8,226 nt of DNA from JBBQXK01 sp038251625 (GCA_038251625.1 JBBSBE010000156.1:1-8226); one strand, 5' to 3'; shown: positions 1-6,214, counted from the stretch's first letter. Notes: generated by a model not told the origin, from the letters alone. Made by a program: numbers and translations.

Positions 1-209
1 TCCTCGATACCGCGGCCATTGTCGGCAATGGTCAGGGTTGCGCTATGATGGCTGTGCTGGGTGGTTGTCACCACCACGCGGGTTGCGCCTGCACGCCGCG
101 CGTTCTGCAGCAGCTCGGTCGCGATGTCGGCTTCGGTCTGATTGAACAGCCGCGTTACCTTGCCGATGAGGCCCGGGTCGACGCTGGCGTTGATGGCGTG
201 AACGGTCAT
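1..209 (-). CDS. GHKL/HATPase-type ATP-binding protein, N-terminal part (3' end outside window)
   Basis: Only the first 69 residues are inside the window. They carry the ATP-binding signature of the Bergerat fold (Hsp90, MutL, gyrase B, histidine kinases): an N-box in TELLQNARRAGAT with E32 and N36, where Glu activates water and Asn holds magnesium, and a G1 box DNGRGI with D63, G65 and G67. The spacing resembles stand-alone Hsp90-like ATPases more than histidine kinases, and no sensor or transmembrane region precedes it. The ATG at 209 follows a GAGGA sequence about eight bases upstream. The gene lies 91 bp downstream of the LPD29-type gene in the same orientation, so it is probably the next gene of the operon. 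The family assignment is firm. The role is unknown and the missing C-terminal part would decide it. Confidence 0.85.
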   Translation of the reverse strand, partial: MTVHAINASVDPGLIGKVTRLFNQTEADIATELLQNARRAGATRVVVTTTQHSHHSATLTIADNGRGIE

Positions 210-300
210 GGTGCTGATCCTCTTGTCGAACGTGATGGTTCGATGCGCCGCTGCCACCTTCCCTCTGTCCGGTTATTCGGGCGTCCATAGGCGCGGCCGA

Positions 301-1149
301 CTATCCTTCGAGATCGGTGGCTGCTTGCTGGATTGCGGTTTCGAGGGTGGCGCCGAGGAGCGGAATGGCAACGGCGAACAGACGTCCGGCGCGATAATCT
401 TCAGGGGTTGCGGTGATTGTGCTGCCGGCGAAGTTGCCGGCGTAGGTTGCGAATATGCTGCTGATAGCCCGCTCGACCAGAGCATCCGAGTGCAAGCGGC
501 CGGTGAACACATAGTCGGCGCCGCCAAACACCGTGTTCCACGGCGTCACCGATGAGCGGTAGAGGTCGTCCATGCCGTCGTAATGTCCGGCGCGGTAGGT
601 GTCGGCGATCGCCCTGACCTGCTTGCTGGTCGGGCCATCGGTCCAGCTGATATCGATCGTGCCATGGCGGCTGACTTTGACGCTGAATTTGATGCCCGGA
701 AAACGCCCGCGGAGTTGCACCCGAATGTTTTTTGTAGCGAGCTTTCCGCTGGCGGTGTCGCTGTCCTGGGTGAGCATCGCCAGAGCCGGATCGGTGCGGA
801 GACGTTCGACCTTGGCGGCAAACCGCGCCTTGGCGTCGCTTGCGGCCGCCGTCGCCTTGGCGCTGTGTGCTCTGGCGCGGGCGAGGGCGACGGCGATTGC
901 CTCGCTATCGGCAATGTCGTCGAGGATTTCCCATTGCACGCCGCGAAGAATACATTCGGGCAGCTGCTTCGACATACTGCCCTGGTCGAAGACGATGTCG
1001 AAGCTGGCGCGACCGCCAAACCGGATGATACCGCAGATCGAGCCGACCGTCTCGGGCGCCTGTTCGCCGTGAATCGCGAAAACCGTGCCATTGCCCCGGT
1101 TGTAGAGGTTCGTGCGAACGCGTGTGCCGATGGTGATTGCGGTGCTCAT
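301..1149 (-). CDS. LPD29-type (large polyvalent protein-associated domain) protein, 282 aa
   Basis: Residues 1-80 form a probable beta-rich N-terminal domain (IGTRVRTNLYNRGNGTVFAI, then a GGRASFDIVFDQG stretch ending in RGVQWEI). Residues 84-120 are an Ala/Arg/Lys-rich helix. Residues 141-240 match what I recall of LPD29: FPGIKFSV at 150-157, SWTDGPT at 168-174 and YDGMDDLY at 190-197. LPD domains are known mainly as parts of giant polyvalent proteins of phages and conjugative elements, where they accompany anti-defence enzymes; their biochemistry is largely unknown. Here the domain is in a small stand-alone protein. Its ATG overlaps the TGA of the preceding gene (ATGA at 1149-1146), so translation is very likely coupled. 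No catalytic motif or signal peptide is visible, so a cytoplasmic location is inferred. Confidence 0.8.
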   Translation of the reverse strand: MSTAITIGTRVRTNLYNRGNGTVFAIHGEQAPETVGSICGIIRFGGRASFDIVFDQGSMSKQLPECILRGVQWEILDDIADSEAIAVALARARAHSAKATAAASDAKARFAAKVERLRTDPALAMLTQDSDTASGKLATKNIRVQLRGRFPGIKFSVKVSRHGTIDISWTDGPTSKQVRAIADTYRAGHYDGMDDLYRSSVTPWNTVFGGADYVFTGRLHSDALVERAISSIFATYAGNFAGSTITATPEDYRAGRLFAVAIPLLGATLETAIQQAATDLEG

Positions 1150-1376
1150 AGCGATGGTTCTTTCACAAGGGTCTTGCGGGCGTCATCAAGCGCGGCGTCG
1201 AGGCAGGCGATACGTGCGGCGGCGTGCTGGTGTGCGATGGCGAGGGCCGCTGGCTGCGTCGCTGCATGTCCGAGCCATTGGCCGCAGAAGCGGGCGATGT
1301 GCTGGCGCCTCGCGTGGCCGCAGTATTCGAGGGTGACGGTATAGCGCCGGTCGCGGCGCGCGCGTTTCCTGCTCAT
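1146..1376 (-). CDS. small basic hypothetical protein with clustered Cys/His, 76 aa
   Basis: The protein begins with an Arg/Lys-rich stretch (MSRKRARRDRRYTVTLEY), followed by a Cys/His cluster at residues 19-41: CGH, then H, RFCGQW and LGH. The C-terminal half is an Ala-rich helix with further histidines (AIAHQHAAARIACLDAAL). The basic start suggests nucleic-acid contact and the Cys/His spacing could hold a metal; both are inferences. The ATG at 1376 has GGAG about nine bases upstream, which favours it over longer in-frame extensions that would run into the upstream gene. It sits 62 bp after the DUF3085-type gene and overlaps the LPD29-type gene by four bases. I do not recognise a named family. 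Confidence 0.65.
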   Translation of the reverse strand: MSRKRARRDRRYTVTLEYCGHARRQHIARFCGQWLGHAATQPAALAIAHQHAAARIACLDAALDDARKTLVKEPSL

Positions 1377-1438
1377 GGCGATATTCTCCTGATTGGCGCG
1401 GAGGTTGCCGAGATCTCGGGGTCCTGCGTTACGCGTCG

Positions 1439-1813
1439 CTAGCGACCGCAGCTCGTCTCGAGGGCGATCTCGGTCTCGGTGATCGTTATCTTCAGGTGGG
1501 TCGCACGCGAGGCGAGCGCCTGGACGAAGAATTCCAGTCCAAGCGGTTCGCCGAAGTCTTCGCCGCGCAGCCACGTCCCGCTTTCATGGCCGATGGCATA
1601 GGCAACGAGGTTGGCGGCATTATCGGTGCCGGATTGCGCGGGATCGATCAGGAGTGCCTGCTTGCTGGCAGACATCAGGTAAACCCCGTCGTCCTTCACG
1701 AGGTAGAGGCTGGGGCCGATTTCGGTGCCGTAATAGCTGCCGGTCTCGGGGTTTTCGGTGGTGTGGGCGACGATCGTCTGGAGCGTGTCGTCGAGCGCGA
1801 ACAAAAACTGCAT
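1439..1813 (-). CDS. DUF3085-like protein, 124 aa
   Basis: The central segment PSLYLVKDDGVYLMS (residues 34-48) is the hallmark I associate with DUF3085, a small family common on proteobacterial plasmids and integrative elements. It is followed by the expected LVAYAIGHE and GEDFGEPLGLEFF segments (69-77 and 84-96). The last 25 residues alternate Thr with hydrophobic residues and may form a beta strand pair. The ATG at 1813 has AAGGA about eight bases upstream. An in-frame extension to 1852 would overlap the preceding gene and has no better ribosome site. No enzyme motif, signal peptide or membrane segment is seen. Function is unknown; its place among antirestriction and LPD-type genes suggests a role in element maintenance, by inference only. 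Confidence 0.72.
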   Translation of the reverse strand: MQFLFALDDTLQTIVAHTTENPETGSYYGTEIGPSLYLVKDDGVYLMSASKQALLIDPAQSGTDNAANLVAYAIGHESGTWLRGEDFGEPLGLEFFVQALASRATHLKITITETEIALETSCGR

Positions 1814-1844
1814 GGCGGGTCCTTTGGGTGATGGCGCTGGCCGG

Positions 1845-2309
1845 TCAGGCAAAGCGCAGTTGGCGTTCTTCCCGGAGGCGTTCGACGACCGTCAGGTCGG
1901 GGTGGCTCTGGATGAGCCGCTCAAGGGCCTCGTCGGTCAGGTGCGCGGGATCGAGGCGTGGACCTTTGGCGCGTGGGAAGTCGGCGCGGCCGGATTTCAG
2001 GGCGGCATGGCGGTTGCGCAGCTCGACCAGCAGCGTGCCCATTTCAGCCCGGGTGAAGACACTTGTCAGGCCGTGGAACGACGGGATGGGGTTGGTGCGG
2101 CCGAGGTCGAACAGGCGCGCGGCACGTTGCAGGCCGTGCATGTCCCGGCTGTGGCGGATGCGCGTGATCGTCAGCGAGCGGTAGAGCGCGTTGAGGCGCG
2201 CATAATGTTCGCTCGACGGGCGCAACTTGCCGCCTTCGATCATGACGATGTGACACCACTCGTCGATCGTCCGCCACGATAGCCGCGTTCCTGATATATC
2301 GACGATCAT
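1845..2309 (-). CDS. hypothetical protein, 154 aa
   Basis: I do not recognise this family. The protein starts MIVDISGTRLSWRTIDEWCH, has a basic middle (residues 38-72, rich in Arg and His) and a charged helical C terminus containing DEALERLIQSHPDLTVVERL. It is soluble by appearance, without signal peptide or membrane segment. The chosen ATG at 2309 forms a four-base ATGA overlap with the stop codon of the 55-residue gene just upstream, which strongly supports this start over a longer in-frame one at 2342. The next gene begins 31 bp downstream. Coding status is supported by gene packing and by the overlap. Confidence 0.7.
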   Translation of the reverse strand: MIVDISGTRLSWRTIDEWCHIVMIEGGKLRPSSEHYARLNALYRSLTITRIRHSRDMHGLQRAARLFDLGRTNPIPSFHGLTSVFTRAEMGTLLVELRNRHAALKSGRADFPRAKGPRLDPAHLTDEALERLIQSHPDLTVVERLREERQLRFA

Positions 2310-2473
2310 CGTTCGGCGGCCAGACGCGCCCGTGCCGGCCATGCCGCGGCGTGCGCTATTTCGGCATCGAGCCAGTTTGCAGGGGCAACCTGGAACAGCT
2401 TGTTATCAGCGAGCAGGACGTGCTGGCGATCGGCCCAGTCAAAGACGGCGCCGAGCGTCGCTTCAGCCGCCAT
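2306..2473 (-). CDS. very small hypothetical protein, 55 aa
   Basis: This short reading frame fills the otherwise unexplained gap between two neighbouring genes. Its ATG lies 9 bp after the TGA of the 73-residue gene, and its TGA overlaps the ATG of the 154-residue gene in an ATGA junction. The protein starts MAAEATLGAVFDWADRQHVL, continues with LFQVAPANWLDAE and ends in a short Arg/Ala-rich helix. The composition, with acidic and aromatic residues in a compact hydrophobic pattern, looks like a real soluble protein. There is no clear ribosome binding site, so translation probably depends on coupling. An in-frame TTG six bases upstream is an alternative start. I do not recognise a family. Confidence 0.6.
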   Translation of the reverse strand: MAAEATLGAVFDWADRQHVLLADNKLFQVAPANWLDAEIAHAAAWPARARLAAER

Positions 2474-2482
2474 CGCGCCAAG

Positions 2483-2704
2483 TCAAGACGTCGGGTAGTG
2501 TCCCCATTTGACGTTGCAGGCGGTGGCGCCCTGCTGCGTCGAGAGTTTGGAAAACACCGACCATTGCCGGTCGTCTCGCTGCGGTCCCCATTCCAGGTTG
2601 CCAATGTAGCCAAAGCTCAAGCCCAGCTCTGGGTGAAGGCGGCGTGCAGTCTTGGTGATGGCGTCGAGGATCTTCACGGCACAGTCGATGCTGTCGTCGG
2701 TCAT
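2483..2704 (-). CDS. hypothetical protein, 73 aa
   Basis: The protein starts with a helix (MTDDSIDCAVKILDAITKTA), then has an aromatic, Gly-rich region, LSFGYIGNLEWGPQRDDRQW, and ends SNVKWGHYPTS-like with NVKWGHYPTS. A GGGAG sequence precedes the ATG at 2704. It begins 48 bp after the DUF6915-type gene and ends 9 bp before the 55-residue gene. No family is recognised and no catalytic residues stand out. Lack of a signal peptide suggests a cytoplasmic protein. A longer overlapping frame on the same strand (2837-2463) is low-complexity Arg-rich sequence and is rejected in favour of this one. Confidence 0.6.
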   Translation of the reverse strand: MTDDSIDCAVKILDAITKTARRLHPELGLSFGYIGNLEWGPQRDDRQWSVFSKLSTQQGATACNVKWGHYPTS

Positions 2705-2752
2705 GGCAGGGCTCCCGGTTCAAAGGTTCGCCGCTGCCGTGCCGTCTTTTCT

Positions 2753-3112
2753 CTATGGGGTTTCGCTCGCGTCGAGACGCTGCTCGAGCCGTTGGCCCCT
2801 TCCCATCCAGGGCTCTGGCCGGATCGTCCTCGCCCAATCGGCAAAGGACGGGATGCGACCAAGATCGTCGCGGACGTGCTGTTCGCCGATCAGCCGTACC
2901 GGCACGATCTTGCCGTCGCTGTTCGTAATGGTGGTGCCGAACACAATCTCCAGCTGGAATATGCCCTCGCTGTGATGGCGCAGCGCTCGGTGCCGGAAAT
3001 CGGCGATATGGGCCTTGGACTGGTCGAACCAGTCATGGAGCGGCTGATAGTCGGCAGGCACGCCGCCCCAGGCCTTTACCGACGCCAGCGCGTGATAATA
3101 GCAATGCGCCAT
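2753..3112 (-). CDS. DUF6915-family protein, 119 aa
   Basis: The sequence closely fits what I recall of DUF6915: DWFDQSKAHIADFRHRALRH (residues 27-46), SEGIF (48-52), TNSDGKIVPVR (63-73), IGEQHV (75-80), DLGRIPS (83-89) and RPEPWM (98-103). The His-rich helix (H35, H41, H46, H47) with acidic partners could bind metal, but no function is established to my knowledge. The last 16 residues, rich in Arg, Glu and Gln, look disordered. Only one base separates its ATG from the TGA of the DUF6878-type gene, and there is no clear Shine-Dalgarno sequence, so translation is probably coupled. Both genes typically sit in plasmid or integrative-element accessory operons of alphaproteobacteria. Confidence 0.85.
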   Translation of the reverse strand: MAHCYYHALASVKAWGGVPADYQPLHDWFDQSKAHIADFRHRALRHHSEGIFQLEIVFGTTITNSDGKIVPVRLIGEQHVRDDLGRIPSFADWARTIRPEPWMGRGQRLEQRLDASETP

Positions 3113-3113
3113 G

Positions 3114-3686
3114 TCACAACGCGTGCGTGCTGGTTTCGTAATCGGTCACGACATCATTGTGGATGAGCTCGATGGTCCCGGCTTCGATATCGAACGCGAA
3201 GGCACCATTGCCGCCTTCGTTGTTCTCATAGCCCGAATGGTAGGTCTCGAGGACGTCGTAGCAATAGGCTTCGACGGCGGCAGCCAAGTGGTGCGTCATG
3301 TGATCGATGGTCAGATCATAGCCGACGCTGGCGAGCGTGACGCCGCCTGCCGACTTCACATCTTCGAGCGCTGCGGTCTCGCCGGTTGCAAGCGTAGCGT
3401 TCTGTTCATTGATCTGGCCGCTATCGCCATACCCGTCATAATTGACCTCGAGCCTGACGATACCGGCGTTGTGCAAGGCAGCAAGGAGCGCCGTGCGGTT
3501 TTCGGGCATGATCGATTGTTGCAGTACTGTGCGCTGGCGTTCGCGCTCGAGGATAGCGTTGAAGCTGGCCATGATCTCAGTCTGTTCGGCGGTTACCAGT
3601 GCAGGCACCAGTGCAGGACTGGCAATCGGTGGTGAGACTGGCTGGATGACGAGCAGCGCTGTTCCAGGCGTATGTTGGGTGTCCAT
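3114..3686 (-). CDS. DUF6878-family protein, 190 aa
   Basis: Residues 1-35 are a Pro/Ala-rich, probably disordered leader. Residues 36-75 are helical. The conserved core starts at VNYDGYGDSGQI (81-92) and continues through an acidic segment, a helical stretch with histidines (DHMTHHLAAAVEAYCYDVLE, 128-147) and GYENNEGGNGAFAFD (152-166), ending IELIHNDVVTDYETSTH. The GYGDSGQI and ENNEGG...F.FD pair is what I associate with DUF6878. The ATG at 3686 has AGGAG about eight bases upstream. Function is unknown. The many conserved acidic and His residues leave room for a metal site, but this is speculation. It lies 23 bp after the 214-residue gene and abuts the DUF6915-type gene. Confidence 0.82.
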   Translation of the reverse strand: MDTQHTPGTALLVIQPVSPPIASPALVPALVTAEQTEIMASFNAILERERQRTVLQQSIMPENRTALLAALHNAGIVRLEVNYDGYGDSGQINEQNATLATGETAALEDVKSAGGVTLASVGYDLTIDHMTHHLAAAVEAYCYDVLETYHSGYENNEGGNGAFAFDIEAGTIELIHNDVVTDYETSTHAL

Positions 3687-3709
3687 TGTAATTCTCCTGT
3701 GAGCGGGGT

Positions 3710-4354
3710 TCAGGCGACGAGGCGGTCGTCGGAGGCCGGCACGGCAAGCCCGAGGTCCCGGCACAGCCTTGCTGCGAACACGCCCGTGTTGGTCAGTTCC
3801 CGGATGCCGGCGTAGTGGTTCCGCATCCCGGAATAGTCGCGGCGGCCATTGCAGCGGCGGTACATGATCTCGCCATTCTGCGAGAAGCCGCCGCACGACA
3901 CTGTGACGTAAAGCTCATCGCTGTGAAGAATGATGTCACCCGAAACAGCGACTCCGCCTGGGCTCGAACGAATCTCATAATCGCCGCGCTCAAACCCGAG
4001 CGCTTCGGCAAGCCGGCTGAGTGCCTTGCGGGCTTCTGCGTGAAAGGCCTTTTTGGCGTCGGCGTCATAGGCGACGCCGCGGTAGGCCAGGGTAACCAGC
4101 ATCGGCTTGCGGCGAAGGTCACTGATGGCTGCCAAACAATCCTGGCGGAGCGCTGCATCGGAGCGGCCGTTTGCGGTGGCGACGGCGCCAAGGTGTCGTG
4201 CCAGCATCAGAACAGCAGGATCGGTCTCGGCTGCGTTGCCAGAACGGCGGCAATCTTCGATGGCGGCGGACAGGCCGTGTACAGCGCTGGAAAGCGTGCT
4301 CAGGGCCGATGGGTCGACGGCTTGCTGGAAGCGGAACGCTGTATCGTAGGTCAT
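3710..4354 (-). CDS. hypothetical protein, two-domain, 214 aa
   Basis: Residues 1-80 are an Ala-rich helical region. Residues 85-205 form a compact alpha/beta domain: VTLAYRGVAYDADAKKAFHA, a long helix RKALSRLAEALG, a strand pair around GGVAVSGDIILHSDELYVTV, then GEIMYRRCNGRRDYSGMRNH (161-180) and a closing helix FAARLCRDLGL. The MYRRCNGRRDYSG segment is dense in Arg and aromatic residues and looks like the most constrained part, possibly for nucleic-acid binding. I do not recognise a named family. AAGGAG lies about seven bases before the ATG at 4354, which selects this start over an in-frame upstream one at 4420 that would encode a Gly-rich leader and overlap the preceding gene. Confidence 0.75.
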   Translation of the reverse strand: MTYDTAFRFQQAVDPSALSTLSSAVHGLSAAIEDCRRSGNAAETDPAVLMLARHLGAVATANGRSDAALRQDCLAAISDLRRKPMLVTLAYRGVAYDADAKKAFHAEARKALSRLAEALGFERGDYEIRSSPGGVAVSGDIILHSDELYVTVSCGGFSQNGEIMYRRCNGRRDYSGMRNHYAGIRELTNTGVFAARLCRDLGLAVPASDDRLVA

Positions 4355-4410
4355 CGAAGGTCTCCTTGGTAGGGTTGAGGGCGTTCCCACGCCGCCGCCT
4401 CCCCTCCCAA

Positions 4411-4596
4411 TCAGTCGCATCGGGCGACGGTGATGGTGAACCGCGACCTGTCCTCGAACAGGACGATGACGGCGCCGGTGACGAGGTCCTGGTCTACCAG
4501 CTGGATCCTGTTGTCGGACTGGCTGATGATGCCCTCGATGAAGCGGGCGAGCTTTTCCGCCGAAGGCGGCGCGGGCGGTGGTTTTCCGGGTGCCAT
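4411..4596 (-). CDS. small hypothetical protein, 61 aa
   Basis: After a Pro-rich start (MAPGKPPPAPPSAEKLARFI) the protein has a short helix and then what looks like a small beta sheet: NRIQLVDQD, GAVIVLFED and RFTITVARCD. The ATG at 4596 has AAGGA about nine bases upstream, just after the ardC stop (gap 13 bp), which supports this start over an in-frame one at 4638 that lies inside ardC. No family is recognised. Its position directly behind ardC in a tight operon suggests an accessory role, but nothing in the sequence proves it. Confidence 0.6.
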   Translation of the reverse strand: MAPGKPPPAPPSAEKLARFIEGIISQSDNRIQLVDQDLVTGAVIVLFEDRSRFTITVARCD

Positions 4597-4609
4597 GGGT
4601 TTCGTCCTT

Positions 4610-5587
4610 TCAGGCTGCGAGGGGCATAGCGTCGTCAAAGTCTTCCTCGACCTCGTCGGTTTCGGTCTTGTTCATGGTCTGCTCTGCGCGTGTCAGCAGA
4701 TAACCGGCAGCAAGCTCGGCCTTGGCGGCGGCTGACAGCAGGGCCTTTTCATCGTCCTTGAGGATCTTGATCCAGGACGCGATGTAGCTTGCGTGATTAT
4801 CCAGATGTGTTACGGGTAATCCGAGTTCAGCGCCTATATAAGCGCTTGAAATTTCGGCTAAAAGTTCTTCCTTGGCATAGTCTTCTGATCCAAATCCACC
4901 GCTCAGTTTGCGGTCGAGTCTCGATGAATGTCCGGTCCAGTGGCTGAGTTCATGGGCCGCGACAGCACCATATTGGGCATAGCTTTCGAAGTCCTGCCAA
5001 TGCGGCATGTGAATGACATCGAGGCTCGGAATGTAGCAGGCGCGTGCACCGCCGCTGATGATCGCCGCCCCTGACGCTGCAATGAACGCATCGATTGTGG
5101 CGCGGTGTTCTTCGTCGGGAATGGCACGCGGCACCGGCGGCGTCACATAGCGATCGGGAAGGCCGTCGATCTGGCAGACATTGAAGACATTGTAGGTCTT
5201 CATCACACGGCGCTGCGACCGCTGCTCCTCGCCGGTGGCCGGGTCCTGTTCGGTTTTGCCGTAGGACTTGTAGAACACAGCGATGGTCGACTTCTCGCCC
5301 TTGCGGACCTGCCCGCCGAGTTCGGTCGCCTGGCGGTAGGTCATCCATGTCGGCATCGAAAAGCCGCGTTCCTCTGCGACGCACCACAGCCAGATGACGT
5401 TGATGCCGCGATAGGGCTTGCCACAGGCGCGCATCGGCCTGGTGATGTCGCATGCGGTTGTCCACGGCCGCCGCCAGGGGCTTGTGCCTTCCTCGAGGCG
5501 TTTGATGATCGCATCGGTGATAATGCGCGCCGGCGAGACCGTGTCGGCGCGAGACTTTGCGGCAAATCGGCTTTTTGAATAGGCCAT
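4610..5587 (-). CDS. ardC: ArdC-family antirestriction protein, 325 aa
   Basis: ArdC proteins bind single-stranded DNA and protect incoming plasmid DNA from restriction in the recipient. Residues 1-150 match the N-terminal ssDNA-binding domain: DAIIKRLEEGTSPWRRPW, PYRGINVIWLW, TWMTYRQATELGGQVRKGEK and YNVFNVCQIDGLP. Residues 155-325 form the zincin-like metallopeptidase domain, with AHELSHWTGH at 211-220 (HExxH at 212-216) and the third-ligand Glu in LLAEISSAYIG (E245). All expected active-site residues are present and the length is normal for the family. I chose ATG 5587 because AGGA lies eight bases upstream and the protein then starts MAYSKSRF, as relatives do; ATG 5593 and 5644 are alternatives. 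The tail is acidic. Residues 229-266 are encoded by an unusually AT-rich patch. Confidence 0.93.
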   Translation of the reverse strand: MAYSKSRFAAKSRADTVSPARIITDAIIKRLEEGTSPWRRPWTTACDITRPMRACGKPYRGINVIWLWCVAEERGFSMPTWMTYRQATELGGQVRKGEKSTIAVFYKSYGKTEQDPATGEEQRSQRRVMKTYNVFNVCQIDGLPDRYVTPPVPRAIPDEEHRATIDAFIAASGAAIISGGARACYIPSLDVIHMPHWQDFESYAQYGAVAAHELSHWTGHSSRLDRKLSGGFGSEDYAKEELLAEISSAYIGAELGLPVTHLDNHASYIASWIKILKDDEKALLSAAAKAELAAGYLLTRAEQTMNKTETDEVEEDFDDAMPLAA

Positions 5588-5620
5588 GACCATGTTCCTG
5601 TTCGTTGGCCGGGCTGGATT

Positions 5621-5639
5621 GCCGGGCTGATCGCCCGGC
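5621..5639 (-). promoter_or_regulatory. perfect GC-rich hairpin in the leader of ardC
   Basis: Seven bases, GCCGGGC and GCCCGGC on the minus strand, pair perfectly around a five-base GATCA loop. A second GCCCGGC a few bases further downstream could pair with the same left arm, giving two mutually exclusive stems. There is no T-run, so a factor-independent terminator is unlikely. It lies 34 bp before the chosen ardC start and could act on readthrough, RNA stability or translation. Function is inferred from structure only. Confidence 0.3.
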
Positions 5640-5659
5640 GCCATCTCTCCTCTATTCAG

Positions 5660-6214
5660 TCACGCGGCGGCGGCGATGGCGGGGTTGGCGCCCGTCAGCA
5701 GCGCGATGATGGCGGGCGCCTTTTCGACCGGCAGGAACAACCGGGTCTTGTAGGCGATGATCTCGGTGAAGCCGCCGAGCGATTTGTACCAATCGAGCTT
5801 CTCGGGCGCGAACCCCTTCAGCTCGATGCGCCGGCTGCCGTTGACCAGCGAGGGCCAGATCGACATCTGGGTGCCTGGCAGGTCGACCTTGCGGCCCTGG
5901 GCTATGGCAGATTTCACGAGCACCTCTGGATCGACATCGATCTTGATGGCGATGCCGAGTTTGGTCGAAAGTTCGCCAAGGTCGGCGTCGGGAACGATGC
6001 GGCCGAGCCACGATTGACCAGCCTTGTCGGCAATGCGCCAGACGCGGACCTCGTCGCGGGGCAACTTGTTCCAGATCGGCAGCAAGAGCCCGGTAGCGAT
6101 GTTGATCGTCTCGGTCTCCATGCGCTGGGCGGCAGCTGCTGCTTCGGCCTGCCAGAGCGGCTCGAACATGCCGAGCTCGATTTCTTCCCAATGGCTTTCT
6201 TCGAGCGTCGACCG
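5660..6214 (-). pseudogene. headless second copy of the sno 3' end
   Basis: The last 185 codons of the Sno-like protein, including the stop, are repeated here in frame and without a single gap relative to 7091-7645. Codons at 5729-6214 differ from the other copy at only 16 bases, whereas the last 69 bases are much more divergent. Upstream of 6214 the similarity stops abruptly. The frame runs on to 6289 through unrelated sequence with only a GTG and no good ribosome site, so I regard it as a fragment rather than a gene. The helicase portion is missing, so it cannot work as a Sno protein, but the reading frame is undamaged and a separately made C-terminal domain cannot be excluded. Confidence 0.8.
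5660..6214. repeat. direct repeat, downstream copy (partner at 7091-7645)
   Basis: This 555-base segment aligns to 7091-7645 in the same orientation with no gap, at a constant offset of 1431. From 5729 to 6214 I count 16 mismatches in 486 bases, about 97% identity. From 5660 to 5728 identity falls to roughly two thirds. Immediately beyond 6214 no similarity remains. Confidence 0.95.

Noticed and set aside
583..1344. Plus-strand open frame of 253 codons
   Set aside because: It is antisense to the LPD29-type gene and the 76-residue gene, which have motifs, ribosome sites and an ATGA overlap.
2463..2837. Alternative 124-codon minus-strand frame
   Set aside because: It is Arg/Pro-rich low-complexity sequence that overlaps the end of the DUF6915-type gene and the whole of the 73-residue gene; the latter has better composition and a ribosome site.
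2351..3166. Plus-strand open frame of 271 codons
   Set aside because: It lies opposite the DUF6915-type gene and three other tightly packed genes, and its translation shows no family motif.
5588..5644. Longer ardC start at ATG 5644
   Set aside because: The extra 19 residues are Pro/Gly/Asn-rich, unlike family N termini, and AGGAG is only about two bases from that ATG. The start at 5587 has better spacing.
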